Shown here in pieces: positions 25,128 through 38,815 of a DNA stretch of 64,000 bases (the first letter of the stretch is position 1; each line of letters starts with the position of its first letter). The stretch comes from Styela clava (Eukaryota; Chordata; Ascidiacea; Stolidobranchia; Styelidae). The stretch lies in NCBI RefSeq assembly GCF_964204865.1, contig NC_135262.1, forward strand, positions 6,200,001-6,264,000. The letters run 5' to 3'. The translations under genes and the position numbers were made by a program. The notes under the pieces were generated by a model. That model was not told the origin of the DNA. It worked only from the letters and a program-made list of their open reading frames with translations, and searched no databases.

Positions 25128-25368
25128 GTGCTCCCGCGTAGTTTGTGAACCAAGATGGCGGACACCGGAACGTAGTATGTATACCAGGTTAGGGTTAGGC
25201 CATAATTATATTCCAGTTTTTCTTATTTCAGTTCTATTACGAGTTCGGGGACTAGCCAAGTGACTCCGGTAGTATTTTGTACCTAAAATTATGGCCTAAC
25301 GCTAACCTGGTACACATACTACGTTTCGATGTCCGCCATCTTGGTTCACCTTCTACAGGAGTATCCCG
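25128..25368. repeat. Hairpin-type MITE, unit 1
   Basis: The arms are inverse copies: GAACCAAGATGGCGGACACC...ACCAGGTTAGGGTTAGGCC on the left and its inverse on the right, around an AT-rich and TTACGAGTTCGGGGACTAG centre. It shares its inner part with M1. Confidence 0.8.
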
Positions 25369-25959
25369 TTTTCCCATCATTTATTTACCTTGCCTATAAT
25401 AAGACCAACCAATTTATTTCTTAGAACTTAGAATGTTGTGATCTCATAGAATAAATATTCAACTATGCCAAAAACGTCTATAAAAATAATACGTCGACCA
25501 CTCTCCAAGTGTTTTTTTGGCTGTAGTAGTAGTGTATGTTAATCATTAATGGATATTCGTACATGTAGAGAATGTGCCAGTGAAAAGCTCACTCTAAGCC
25601 CAGATAGGAACAGAAAAGGAATATTAATTGATAAGTTGTTTTTTAATATGAAAGAGTTGCTTCCACATCTATCTACGGATAATGCTCTGGTATATTTTGT
25701 GGAAAGCTTCCGTAAAAAAACACCCTCGCCATCGATCAAAATAAATGATTAGTAATTACTCAGTTAGGATAAGGAATACTGATTAACCTGGCAATTAAAA
25801 TTCTTATATTCTCGATCCCTAACTGGATATTTACTCATTTTTTATTTTCAAACGTGTCGGAGGTGTTTTTCTCAAATCTCACATTATTGCATTAGTGGCG
25901 GGGGCTTTCTACGAAAGATCTAGGCTCTGTATAACAGCAGTCTCTTAGACAAAAGGAAG

Positions 25960-26169
25960 TTCTCCCGTTTTATGTGTACCAGATTACGGTGGGGCCATAA
26001 TTTCAGGTAAAAGTACGACGGGAGTCACTTGGCTAGTCCCCGAACTCGTAATATAACTAAAATAAGAAAAATTGGAATAAAATTATGGCCTAACTCTAAC
26101 CTGGTACACATACTACGTTCCGGTTTCCGCAATCTTGGTTCACATACTACGGGAGTACCCAAAAGGATT
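25960..26169. repeat. M1-related MITE, unit 1
   Basis: CTCCCG start, CCCCGAACTCGTAATATAAC core and CACATACTACGGGAGTACCC end, immediately upstream of the gene's first exon region. Confidence 0.75.
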
Positions 26170-26296
26170 TCGAAGTTTTCAAAAAAAAAATGCGTGTTCG
26201 ATGTAATCTATTGGGTGAAAAAATGACCGACTGAACATTTGAACTCCTTTCTTATACTTCAGGATACTAAACCAATGTTAGAATACAGAAGTAACC

Positions 26297-29169
26297 ATGG
26301 CAACTAAATTGATAAAGAATTGTTTAACGATATTGATATCCTTTTCATTTTGTGGAATCATATACTATTTGTTTAAAACTTCTGCCAAAGAAAGGTATTA
26401 TATAAATTGTATCGAGGATTACTTATTCATGATATGATTTTGAGAACGGATGGATTTCTGTCTAAAAAACAGTGTCACAAATTTATACTTTATTGAAATT
26501 GGAAGTGAAATTTAAAATATATTCAGTATGCATATAAGGAGTTATATAGGATTGCTATGGTTTTGTGCAGGGGCCAAACTTCTTTGCCGCCCAGTGCTAA
26601 TTTCTGATAATGATGCCCCTCATACCCCACTTCAAAAATAATTCGGGGGATAAAGGTCAAGTAATAGTGAAATGTTTGTAATAATACTTAAATCATCAAA
26701 CTAAGCAACAAACTCACATGTATATGATCAAAATCAATTATCTACAACCTGCTTCCCGATGTGGCTGCCCCTATGGCCCTTCCCTAGGCTCGGATTGTTG
26801 GACCGTTCCAGCAACCATTGCATCTGAAATCCAACTACAAAATGCAAAAATATAAATATTTAAAACTTTGATGTGTTGTTTCGGATATTGAATAAGAAAT
26901 GTCAAAAATCCAGACGCATTTTATTTACAAGAAACTTTATTTTCTAGATATCAAAAATCAAATCTTCGCATGATCTTGTTGAATAGCGACTTGGGTGTAA
27001 AGGGATATGGTGATAAAAATGTATCAATGGAGTACACAACTGAAGCTACTTTCACTCATCCCAAACATGAACCGAGAAGCAGGAAGTAAGAATAAATAAA
27101 CCACTACTTCGTCGTACATTGTGGAACAAAAGGGATAAGAATGATCTGAATGTCAAGTACTCAGAAAGCTTACCGTAGCGATTGTTAGACGCCGGTCACC
27201 AAACCGTTTCATGCGTTTAGTTAACAGAGATAAGAGTATATATATTATAGTATATATTGATAGTAAATTCATCGTAGCGTGACAGATATTCATGTTATTC
27301 TGATGTCAACACTCTCCAAGAAAGTTGTTAAAATTAGTTTCAAGATAACAACTGTATCTGAAATTTCGACTGCTAAATGCAATATTTTTTTTAAAAACGA
27401 AGTATTGACTAAGTCGTGTTGTTTCGGATGTGAGATAAATAATAACGGTAATCCTATCGCAGTTTTTATTCACAAGAAACCTTTTTTCCTAGATATCGAC
27501 AATTAAATCTTGGAATGATTATGTTGAATAGCAGCGTGGATCTGAAGGAAGATGGCGATGTAAATATATCACTGGAATACTCCACTGAAGCTATTTTCAC
27601 TCATCCTATGTCTACATTCAAACAATTTGGTCTCGAACAGATAGACTTTTTAAAGAGAATGGAATCAAAACGACCGTTGTTTAATATTACGATGGAACCT
27701 TGGAAAATTTTGCAAACAAAACATAGAATGGATTCAACAGGTCACTTTTGCTACCTATTGTATTTTAAATAAGCAAAACTGTTGAGTTATCGACCAGTAG
27801 GTATTTCTGAAAAAGAGTATACATGCGAATTCAATGTAAATTACCGATCATATTTTTCAGATTGTCGATGGCCAATGATTATTGCAGTAAAAACAGCATA
27901 CTATAGGGTTGAACAAAGACAACGTGTCAGGAAAACATGGGGTTTCAACAAATTCTTCAATGGAGTTTGTTTAGATGTTGTTTTTGTTGTTGCAAGCACA
28001 TCAACCGCAGAATCGAATGTTAAGTTAAGAAAAGAAGAATCGGAGCATGGCGATATTTTACAGATTGAATTGGAAGAAACCTATCGGTAAGTTTTTAATT
28101 TCCGAATAACGTAAAAACACCTTCCGCCGTCGTGTTTTTTGTCTCGTGCAGTATTTCAAAGTGAATTTTGGTTTCCACTTGAGTCAAATATTAAAGGACG
28201 ACACCTAGAAATTTAGATGTTTTGCTACATATGTGGGCCATACTTCATGTAGTATGTCAACAAATAACATCCGCAATTTTATACGTTCTTGGGTACTCCC
28301 GTAGTGTGTGTACCATGTTAGGGTTAGGCCATACTCTTATTCCGATTTTCCTCATTTTAGTACTATTACGAGTTCTTGGACTGTCTGTGTTAGCCAAGTG
28401 AATATCAATCCCTTCCATGGGTTTCAGTCCCTTCGCACAACTTGATGTAAAGTGGGCGAACAAAATTAGTTACCTCCATATTGGTACACACACCTCCGGA
28501 GCGCTCGTTCTTGTCGATTTATATTGGGTTTCTTTCTGTAATTTATCAATTGAAAATTAAGTGTTTTCACGAAGTCAATTAAATTTTTGATTCATTCCAA
28601 ATAAACTTTTTCAAATACAATATTTTAACAGGAACATTGGATTAAAAGCCCTGGCTTCGATGCAATGGGTGGCGGATAATTTTCCAAGCAACTGAATATA
28701 TCCATCTGGAGATGATGACATGTTACCAGATTTCCCTCGTTTATTCAAAAATATAGAAAAATCAATACCCGAAGAAGGGAAATTTTCTACAAATTCCAGC
28801 AATTCTATCTTGAATCATCGATTAAACACGAAAAATTTCCCAATATTTTGCGGACATGGATATAGACCTACCTCAAAACCACATCGATTTAAAAGTAAAT
28901 GGCATGTCAGCGTAGAAATATATCCCTAAGACTATTATCCGCCGTTTTGTTTGGGCGGATTTTATTCAATGTCAGTAAAGCACGCCAGCGCAATTTACTC
29001 TGTTTCAAGATGGTACCCCTATTTTTATTTGGATGATGTTTGGATAACAGGATTTATGAGACTACGTTTGTGTGATGTGATGACGGATCGGGATTTTGTA
29101 TTCAATAAGAGGGATATTCACTGTGGGATATCTTCTATGAACGAGGTTGCAGTAAAGCACGATATCTAA
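26297..29169 (+). pseudogene. GT31 beta-1,3-glycosyltransferase-like, unit 1, broken by two stops
   Basis: Exons 26297-26394, 26948-27085, 27493-27740, 27861-28086 and 28632-29169 have the same phases as the intact units. Exon 1 encodes a short cytosolic tail and a signal-anchor helix; exons 2-3 the stem; exons 4-5 the GT31 catalytic domain with RKTWG, the DDD motif and a YPPFCLGG-type block. The last exon has two in-frame stops: TGA at 28693-28695 in place of a conserved Trp, just before the DDD motif, and TAA at 28926-28928 in place of Tyr. A full-length enzyme cannot be made without readthrough. Otherwise it differs little from units 2 and 3, so the loss is recent. Confidence 0.85.
28291..28505. 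repeat. MITE M1 copy in intron 4 of unit 1
   Basis: Full-length copy: GGGTACTCCCGTAGTGTGTG start to ACACACCTCCGGAGCGCT end. It recurs at the same place in units 2, 3 and 4, so it entered before the array formed. Confidence 0.85.
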
Positions 29170-29941
29170 CTAAAGGGATTTCCCATTTTTTAAATATGTT
29201 CACTATTTGGTCCGCAAACATTGTTAAACGATAAGTATTTACGTTCGAATCCGTTTCGGAAATCACAGTGCAATGTGTAGGTGGATATATTATTATCGGC
29301 TTCAACAAATACAACCTAATATACAAAGCTAGATGTTAGATCCTGACACATCCGTAACTTTTTCGTTAGTGTATGTATGCAGCAAGTCGACAAATTGTTG
29401 ATCGTATCTCTCGATGAGCATCAAATTTTATTAACTATAGAACTAAACACGAACGGGAGGGAAGCGGGAAGCCATAATGAATAAGACACTACCACGTCTC
29501 GCATAGTCGAAAAAACAGTTAAAGAATGGCCTGAATATCAAGTACTCAGCAAGCCTAGCGCAGTGATTGTCATCGGACCGTTGCATGAGTATGATAAACA
29601 GAGATGAGACATTTTTGCGTAGCCTACTGGAGAATTTGTGAATAACAGCAAAATAAGAGTTTGGTCGCAGGAGCACGTTGATAGCAAGTTGTTCGTAGCG
29701 CGACAGATTATATAAGGTACAGTCGTGAGTCGACAGACATTCGAGTTAATCTGGTGTCAATACTCTCCAAGATGTTAAAACTGACTTTGGCATAACAATT
29801 TCTTCAATCAACAATTTATATATATTGCTTGAACAGCACGAAAGAAATGTTCATTTACGTATACTGGAAGTAGAATGCTATTAAATAGCTTCTTCACATT
29901 CGGCTCTTATTAGGTATAAATATGTGCATGCCCTGTTTTCG

Positions 29942-30180
29942 GTGCTCCCGCGTTGTATGTGATCCAACATGGCGGACACCGGAACGTAGATGTGTACCAG
30001 GTTAGGGTTAGGCCATAATTTTGTTCCAATTTTCCTTATTTTATTTCTGTTACAAGTTCGGGGACTAGCCCAGTGACTCCCGTAGTATTTGCACCTAAAA
30101 TTATGGCCTAACCCTAACCTGGTACACATACTACGTTCCGATGTCCGCCATCTTGGTTCACCTTCTACAAGACTACCCCG
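29942..30180. repeat. Hairpin-type MITE, unit 2
   Basis: Positional counterpart of 25128-25368, with the same inverted arms. Confidence 0.8.
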
Positions 30181-30769
30181 TTTTCTTATTATTTATTTAC
30201 CTTGCCTGTAAATAGACCAACCAATTTATCTCTTAGAACTTACAATGTTGTTATCTCATAGAATAAATATTCAATTTTGCCAAAAACGTCTATAAAAATA
30301 ATACGTCGACCACTCTCCAGTGTTTTTTTGGCTGTAGTAGTAGTGTATGTTAATCATTAATAGATATTCGCACATGTAGAGAATGTGCCAGTGAAAAGCT
30401 CACTCTAAGCCCAGATAGGAACAGAAAAGGAATATTAATTGATAAGTTGTTTTTCAATATGAAAGGGTTGCTTCCACATCTATCTACGGATAATGCTCTG
30501 GTATATTTTGTGGAAAGCTTCCGTAAAAAAACACCCTCGCCATCGATCAAAATAAATGATTAGTAATTACTCAGTTAGGATAAGGAATACAGATTAACCT
30601 GGAAATTCAAATTTTTATATTCTCGATCCCTAACTGGATATTTACTCATTTTTTATTCTCAAACGTGTCGGAGGTGTTTTTCTCAAATCTCACATTATTG
30701 CATTAATTGCGGGGGCTTTCTACAAAAGATCTAGGCTCCGTATAACAGCAGTCTCTTAGACAAAAGGGG

Positions 30770-30969
30770 GTCTCCCGTAGTATGTGTACCAGATTACGGT
30801 GAGGCCATAATTTCAGGTAAAAGTACGACAGGAGTCACTTGGCTAGTCCCCGAACTCGTAATATAACTGAAATAAGAAAAATTGGAATAAAATTATGGCC
30901 TAACCCTAACCTGGTACACATACTACGTTCCGGTTTCCGCAATCTTGGTTCACATACTACGGGAGTACC
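30770..30969. repeat. M1-related MITE, unit 2
   Basis: Counterpart of 25960-26169. Confidence 0.75.
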
Positions 30970-31106
30970 CAAAAGGATTTCGAAGTTTTCAAAAAAAAAA
31001 TGTGTGTTCGATGTAATCTATGGGGTGAAAAAATGACCGACTGAACATTTGAACTCCTTTCTTATACTTCAGGATACTAAACCAATATTAGAATACAGAA
31101 GTAACC

Positions 31107-33996
31107 ATGGCAACTAAATTGATAAAGAATTGTTTAACGATATTGATATCCTTTTCATTTTGTGGAATCATATACTATTTGTTTAAAATTTCTGCCAAAG
31201 AAAGGTATTATATAAATTGTATCGAGGATTACTTATTCATGATATGAGTTTGAGAACGGATGGATTTCTGTCTAAAAATCAGTGTCACAAATTTATACTT
31301 TATTGAAATTGGAAGTGAAATTTAAAATATATTCAGTATGCATATAAGGAATTATATAGAATTGCTATGGTTTTGTGCAGGGGCGCAGGGGCCAAACTTT
31401 TTTGCCGCCCAGTCAGTGCTAATTTCTAATAATGATGCCCCTCATACCCCACTTTAAAAATAATTCGGGGAATAAAGGTCAAGTAATAGTGAAATGTTTG
31501 TAATAATACTTAAATCATCAAACTAAGCAACAACCTCACATGTATATCAAAATCAATTATCTACAACGTGCTGCCCGATGTGGCTGCCCCTATGGCCCAC
31601 CCCTAGGCTCGGATTGTTGGACCGTTCCAGCAACCATTGCATCTGAAATCCAATTACAAAATGCAAAAATATAAATATTTAAAACAAGGACTTTGATGTG
31701 TTGTTTCGGATATTGAATAAGAAATGTCAAAAATCCAGACGCATTTTATTTACAAGAAACTTTATTTTCTAGATATCAAAAATCAAATCTTCGCATGATC
31801 TTGTTGAATAGCGACTTGGGTGTAAAGGGATATGGTGATAAAAATGTATCAATGGAGTACACAACTGAAGCTACTTTCACTCATCCTACACATGAACCGA
31901 GAAGCAGGAAGTAAGAATGAATAAACCACTACTTCGTCGTACATTGTGGAACAAAAGGGATAAGAATGATCTGAATGTCAAGTACTCAGAAAGCCTACCG
32001 TAGCGATTGTTAGACGCCGGTCACCAAACCGTTTCATGCGTTTAGTTAACAGAGATAATAGTATATATATTATAGTATATATTGATAGTAAATTCATCGT
32101 AGCGTGACAGATATTCATGTTATTCTGATGTCAACACTCTCCAAAAAAGTTGTTAAAATTAGTTTCAAGATAACAACTGTATCTGAAATTTCGACTGCTA
32201 AATGCAATATTTTTTTTAAAAACGAAGTATTAACTAAGTCGTGTTGTTTCGGATGTGAGATAAATAATAACGGTAATCCTATCGCAGTTTTTATTCACAA
32301 GAAACCTTTTTTCCTAGATATCGACAATTAAATCTTGGAATGATTATGTTGAATAGCAGCTTGGATCTGAAGGAAGATGTCGATGTAAATATATCACTGG
32401 AATACTCCACTGAAGCTATTTTCACTCATCCTATGTCTACATTCAAACAATTTGGTCTCGAACAGATAGACTTTTTAAAGAGAATGGAATCAAAACGACC
32501 GTTGTTTAATATTACGATGGAACCTTGGAAAATTTTGCAAACAAAACATAGAATGGATTCAACAGGTCACTTTTGCTACCTATTGTATTTTAAATAAGCA
32601 AAACTGTTGAGTTATCGACCAGTAGGTATTTCTGAAAAAGAGTATACATGCGAATTCAATGTAAATTACCGATCATATTTTTCAGATTGTCGATGGCCAA
32701 TGATTATTGCAGTAAAAACAGCATACTATAGGGTTGAACAAAGACAACGTGTAAGGAAAACATGGGGTTTCAACAAATTCTTCAATGGAGTTTGTTTAGA
32801 TGTTGTTTTTGTTGTTGCAAGCACATCAACCGCAGAATCGAATGTTAAGTTAGGAAAAGAAGAATCGGAGCATGGCGATATTTTACAGATTGAATTGGAA
32901 GAAACCTATCGGTAAGTTTTTAATTTCCGAATAACGTAAAAACACCTTCCGCCGTCGTGTTTTTTGTCTCGTGCAGTATTTCAAAGTGAATTTTGGTTTC
33001 CACTTGAGTCAAATATTAAAAAGGACGACACCTAGAAATTTAGATGTTTTGCTACATATGTGGGCCATACTTCATGTAGTATGTCAACAAATAACATCCG
33101 CAATTTTATACGTTCTTGGGTACTCCCGTAGTGTGTGTACCAGGTTAGGGTTAGGCCATACTCTTATTCCGATTTTCCCCATTTTAGTACTATTACGAGT
33201 TCTTGGACTGTCTGTGTTAGCCAAGTGAATATCAGTCCCTTCCATGGGTTTCAGTCCCTTCACACAACTTGATGTAAAGTGGGCGAACAAAATTAGTTAC
33301 CTCCATATTGGTACACACACCTCCGGAGCGCTCGTTCTTGTCGATTTATATTGGGTTTCTTTCTGTAATTTATCAATTGAAAACTAAGTGTTTTCACGAA
33401 GTCAATTAAATTTGTGATTCATTCCAAATAAACTTTTTCAAATACAATATTTTAACAGAAACATTGGATTAAAAGCCCTGGCTTCGATGCAATGGGTGGC
33501 GGATAATTTTCCAAGCAACTGGATATATTCATCTGGAGATGATGACATGTTACCAGATTTCCCTTGTTTATTCAAAAATATAGAAAAATCAATACCCGAA
33601 GAAGGGAAATTTTCAACAAATTCCAGCAATTCTATCTTGAATCATCGATTAAACACGAAAAATTTCCCAATATTTTGCGGACATGGATATAGACCTACAT
33701 CAAAACCACATCGATTTGAGAGTAAATGGCATGTCAGCGTAGAAAAATATCCCTATGACTATTATCCGCCGTTTTGTTTGGGCGGATTTTATTCAATGTC
33801 AGTAAAGCACGCCAGCGCAATTTACTCTGTTTCAAGATGGTACCCCTATTTTGATTTGGATGATGTTTGGATAACAGGATTTATGAGACTACGTTTGTGT
33901 GATGTGATGACGGATCGGGATTTTGTATTCAATAAGAGGGATATTCACTGTGGGATATCTTCTATGAACGAGGTTGCAGTAAAGCACGATATCTAA
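31107..33996 (+). CDS. GT31 beta-1,3-glycosyltransferase-like, unit 2, five exons
   Basis: Exons 31107-31204, 31773-31910, 32318-32565, 32686-32911 and 33459-33996 encode 415 residues. Residues about 8-28 form a type II signal anchor (LTILISFSFCGIIYYLF), placing the enzyme in the Golgi or ER lumen. Catalytic landmarks are VRKTWG in exon 4, DDD at 264-266 (metal and UDP-sugar binding, DXD type), YPPFCLGG at 339-346, and LDDVWITG near 370-377, the place of the family's EDV.xG motif. GT31 enzymes transfer Gal, GlcNAc or GalNAc in beta-1,3 linkage; I cannot assign donor or acceptor. Unit-specific changes are Lys for Ile/Tyr-type residues around VEKYPYD and Asp in YFDLDDV. An acceptor-like CTTCAG lies about 30 bp before the ATG. 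Confidence 0.85.
33118..33332. repeat. MITE M1 copy in intron 4 of unit 2
   Basis: Counterpart of 28291-28505; both ends intact. Confidence 0.85.
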
Positions 33997-34770
33997 CTAA
34001 AGGGATTTCCTCTTTTTTTTTAAATATGTTCACTATTTGGTCCGCAAACATTGTTAAACGATAAGTATTTACGTTCGAATCCGTTTCGGAAATCACAGTG
34101 CAATGTGTAGGTGGATATATTAATATCGGCTTCAACAAATACAACCTAATATACAAAACTAGATGTTAGATCCTGACACATCCGCAACTTTTTCGTTAGT
34201 GTAAGTATGCAGCAAGTCGACAAATTGTTGATCGTATCTCTCGATGAGCATCAAATTTTATTAACTATAGAACTAAACACGAACGGGAGAGAAGCAGGAA
34301 GCCATAATGAATAAGTCACTACCACGTCTCGCATAGTCGAAAAAACAGTTAAAGAATGGCCTGAATATCAAGTACTCAGCAAGCCTACCGTAGCGATTGT
34401 CATCGGACCGTTGCATGCGTATGATAAACAGAGATGAGACATTTTTGCGTAGCCTACTGGAGAATTTGTGAATAACAGCAAAATAAGAGTTTGGTCGCAG
34501 GAGCACGTTGATAGTAAGTTGTTCGTAGCGCGACAGATTATATAAGGTACAGTCGTGAGTCGACAGACATTCGAGTTAATCTGGTGTCAATACTCTCCAA
34601 GATGTTAAAACTGACTTTGGCATAACAATTTCTTCAATCAACAATTTATATATATTGCTGGAACAGCACGAAAGAAATGTTCATTTACGTATACTGGAAG
34701 TAGAATGCTATTAAATAGCTTCTTCACATTCGGCTCTTATTAGGTATAAATATGTGCATGCCCCGTTTTG

Positions 34771-35009
34771 GGTGCTCCCGCGTAGTATGTGATCCAACAT
34801 GGCGGACACCGGAACGTAGATGTGTACCAGGTTAGGGTTAGGCCATAATTTTATTCCAATTTTCCTTATTTTATTTCTGTTACGAGTTCGGGGACTAGCC
34901 CAGTGACTCCCGTAGTATTTGCCCTTAAAATTATGGCCTAACCCTAACCTGGTACACATACTACGTTCCGATGTCCGCCATCTTGGTTCACCTTCTACAG
35001 GAGTACCCC
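34771..35009. repeat. Hairpin-type MITE, unit 3
   Basis: Counterpart of 25128-25368. Confidence 0.8.
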
Positions 35010-35599
35010 GTTTTCCTATTATTTATTTACCTTGCCTGTAAATAGACCAACCAATTGATCTCTTAGAACTTACAATGTTGTTATCTCATAGAATAAATAT
35101 TCAATTTTGCCAAAAACGTCTATAAAAATAATACGTCGACCACTCTCCAGTGTTTTTTTGGCTGTAGTAGTAGTGTATGTTAATCATTATTAGATATTCG
35201 TACATGTAGAGAATGTGCCAGTGAAAAGCTGCCTATAAGCCCCGAAAGGAACAGAAAAGGAATATTAATTGATAAGTTGTTTTTTAATATGAAAGAGTTG
35301 CTTCAAAACTTATCTACGGATAATGCTCTGGAATATTTTGTAGAAAGCTTCCGTAAAAAACACCCCCGCCACCGATTAAAATAAAAAAATTAGTAATTAC
35401 TCAGTTAGGATAAGGAATACAGATTAACCTGGAAATTAAAATTTTTATATTCTCGATCCCTAACTGTATATTTACTCATTTTTTATTTTCAAACGTGTCG
35501 GGAGTGTTTTTCTCAAATCTCACATTATTGTATTAGTGGCGGGAGCTTTCTACACCAGATCTAGGCTCCGTATAACAGCAGTCTCTTAGACAAAAGGGG

Positions 35600-35800
35600 G
35601 TCTCACGTAGTATGTGTACCAGATTACGGTGAGGCCATAATTTCAGGTAAAAGTACGACGGGAGTCACTTGACTAGTCCCCGAACTCGTAATATACTTAA
35701 AATAAGAAAAATTGGAATAAAATTATGGGCTAACCCTAACCTGGTACACATACTACGTTACGGTTTTGGCCATCTTGGTTCACATACTACGGGAGTACCC
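35600..35800. repeat. M1-related MITE, unit 3
   Basis: Counterpart of 25960-26169, with a few substitutions. Confidence 0.75.
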
Positions 35801-35935
35801 GAAAGGATTTCAAAGTTTTCAAACAAAAATGTGTGTTCGATGTAATCTATGGGGTGAAAAAATGACCAACTGAACATTTGAAATCCTTTCTTATACTTCA
35901 GGATACTACACCAATGTTAGAATATAGAAGTAACC

Positions 35936-38815
35936 ATGGCAACTAAATTGATAAAGAATTGTTTAACGATATTGATATCCTTTTCATTTTGTGGAATCAT
36001 ATACTATTTGTTTAAAACTTCTGCCAAAGAAAGGTATTATATAAATTGTATCGAGGATTACTTATTTATAAAATGATTTTGAGATTGGATGGATTTCTGT
36101 CTAAAAAACAGTGTCACAAATTTATTCTTTATTGAAATTGAAAGTGAAATTTAAAATATATTCAGTATGCATATAAGGAGTTATATAGAATTGCTATGGT
36201 TTTGTGCAGGGGCCAAACTTTTTTGCCGCCCAGTGCTAATTTCTGATAATGATGCCCCTCATACCCCACTTTAAAAATAATTCGGGGGATAAAGGTCAAG
36301 TAATAGTGAAATGTTTGTAATAATACTTAAATCATCAAACTAAGCAACAACCTCGCATGTATAAGATCAAAATCAATTATCTACAACCTGCTGCCCGATG
36401 TGGCTGCCCCTATGGCCCTCCCCTAGGCTCGGTTTGTTGGACCGTTCCAGAAACCATTGCATCTGAAATCCAACTACAAAAAGAAAAAAATATAAATATT
36501 TAAAACTTTGATGTGTTGTTTCGGATATTGAATAAGAAATGTCAAAAATCCAGACGCATTTTATTTACAAGAAACTTTATTTTCTAGATATCAAAAATCA
36601 AATCTTCGCATGATCTTGTTGAATAGCGACTTGGGTGTAAAGGGATATGGTGATAAAAATGTATCAATGGAGTACACAACTGAAGCTACTTTCACTCATC
36701 CCAAACATGAACCGAGAAGCAGGAAGTAAGAATGAATAAACCACTACTTCGTCGTACATTGTCGAACAAAAGGGATAAGAATGATCTGAATGTCAAGTAC
36801 TCAGAAAGCCTACCGTAGCGATTGTTAGACGCCGGTCACCAAACCGTTTCATGCGTTTAGTTAACAGAGACAAGAGTATATATATTATAGTATATATTGA
36901 TAGTAAATTCATCGTAGCGTGACAGATATTCATGTTATTCTGATGTCAACACTCTCCAAGAAAGTTGTTAAAATTAGTTTCAAGATAACAACTGTATCTG
37001 AAATTTCGACTGCTAAATGCAATATTTTTTTTAAAAACGAAGTATTGACTAAGTCGTGTTGTTTCGGATGTGAGATAAATAATAACGGTAATCCTATCGC
37101 AGTTTTTATTCACAAGAAACCTTTTTTCCTAGATATCGACAATTAAATCTTGGAATGATTATGTTGAATAGCAGCTTGGATCTGAAGGAAGATGTCGATG
37201 TAAATATATCACTGGAATACTCCACTGAAGCTATTTTCACTCATCCTATGTCTACATTCAAACAATTTGGTTTCGAACAGATAGACTTTTTAAAGAGAAT
37301 GGAATCAAAACGACCGTTGTTTAATATTACGATGGAACCTTGGAAAATTTTGCAAACAAAACATAGAATGGATTCAACAGGTCACTTTTGCTACCTATTG
37401 TATTTTAAATAAGCAAAACTGTTGAGTTATCGACCAGTAGGTATTTCTGAAAAAGAGTATACATGCGAATTCAATGTAAATTACCGATCATATTTTTCAG
37501 ATTGTCGATGGCCAATGATTATTGCAGTAAAAACAGCATACTATAGGGTTGAACAAAGACAACATGTCAGGAAAACATGGGGTTTCAACAAATTCTTCAA
37601 TGGAGTTTGTTTAGATGTTGTTTTTGTTGTTGCAAGCACATCAACCGCAAAATCGAATGTTAAGTTAGGAAAAGAAGAATCGGAGCATGGCGATATTTTA
37701 CAGATTGAATTGGAAGAAACCTATCGGTAAGTCTTTAATTTCCGAATAACGTAAAAACACCTTCCGCCGTCGTGTTTTTTGTCTCGTGCAGTATTTCAAA
37801 ATGAATTTTGGTTTCCACTTGAGTCAAATATTAAAAAGGACGACACGTAGAAATTTAGATGTTTTGCTACATATGTGGGCCATACTTCATGTAGTATGTC
37901 AACAAATAACATCCGCAATTTTATACGTTCTTGGGTACTCCCGTAGTGTGTGTACCATGTTAGGGTTAGGCCATACTCTTATTCCGATTTTCCTCATTTT
38001 AGTACTATTACGAGTTCTTGGACTGTCTGTGTTAGCCAAGTGAATATCAGTCCCTTCCATGGGTTTCATTCAGTCCCTTCACACAACTTGATGTAAAGTG
38101 GGCGAACAAAATTAGTTACCTCCATTTTGGTACACACACCTCCGGAGCGCCCGTTCTTGTCGATTTATATTGGGTTTCTTTCTGTAATTTATCAATTGAA
38201 AATTAAGTGTTTTCACGAAATCAATTAAATTTGTGATTCATTCCAAATAAACTTTTTCAAATACAATATTTTAACAGAAACATTGGATTAAAAGCCCTGG
38301 CTTCGATGCAATGGGTAGCGGATAATTTTCCAAGCAACTGGATATATTCATCTGGAGATGATGACATGTTACCAGATTTCCCTCGTTTATTCAAAAATAT
38401 AGAAAAATCAATACCCGAAGAAGGGAAATTTTCAACAAATTCCAGCAATTCTATCTTGAATCATCGATTAAACACGAAAAATTTCCCAATATTTTGCGGA
38501 CATGGATATAGACCTACATCAAAACCACATCGATTTGAGAGTAAATGGCATGTCAGCGTAGAAATATATCCCTATGACTATTATCCGCCGTTTTGTTTGG
38601 GCGGATTTTATTCAATGTCAGTAAAGCACGCCAGCGCAATTTACTCTGTTTCAAGATGGTACCCCTATTTTTATTTGGATGATGTTTGGATAACAGGATT
38701 TATGAGACTACGTTTGTGTGATGTGATGACTGATCGGGATTTTGTATTCAATAAGAGGGATATTCACTGTGGGATATCTTCTATGAACGAGGTTGCAGTA
38801 AAGCACGATATCTAA
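35936..38815 (+). CDS. GT31 beta-1,3-glycosyltransferase-like, unit 3, five exons
   Basis: Exons 35936-36033, 36588-36725, 37133-37380, 37501-37726 and 38278-38815 have the same phases as unit 2 and give 415 residues. The signal anchor, stem, RKTWG, GDDD, YPPFCLGG and LDDVWITGF blocks are all present and the frame is open. Differences from unit 2 are few: Gln-His for Gln-Arg before VRKTWG, Lys for Glu in the STSTA(E/K)S segment, and Phe-Glu for Leu-Glu in exon 3. The near-identity of introns and exons suggests recent duplication or ongoing gene conversion. Confidence 0.85.
37933..38151. repeat. MITE M1 copy in intron 4 of unit 3
   Basis: Counterpart of 28291-28505, with a few extra bases after the GGTTTCA block. 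Confidence 0.85.

Noticed and set aside
33084-33290. Recurrent minus-strand frames in M1 repeats (also at 28257 and 49480)
   Set aside because: They are translations of the MITE sequence and occur wherever the repeat occurs.
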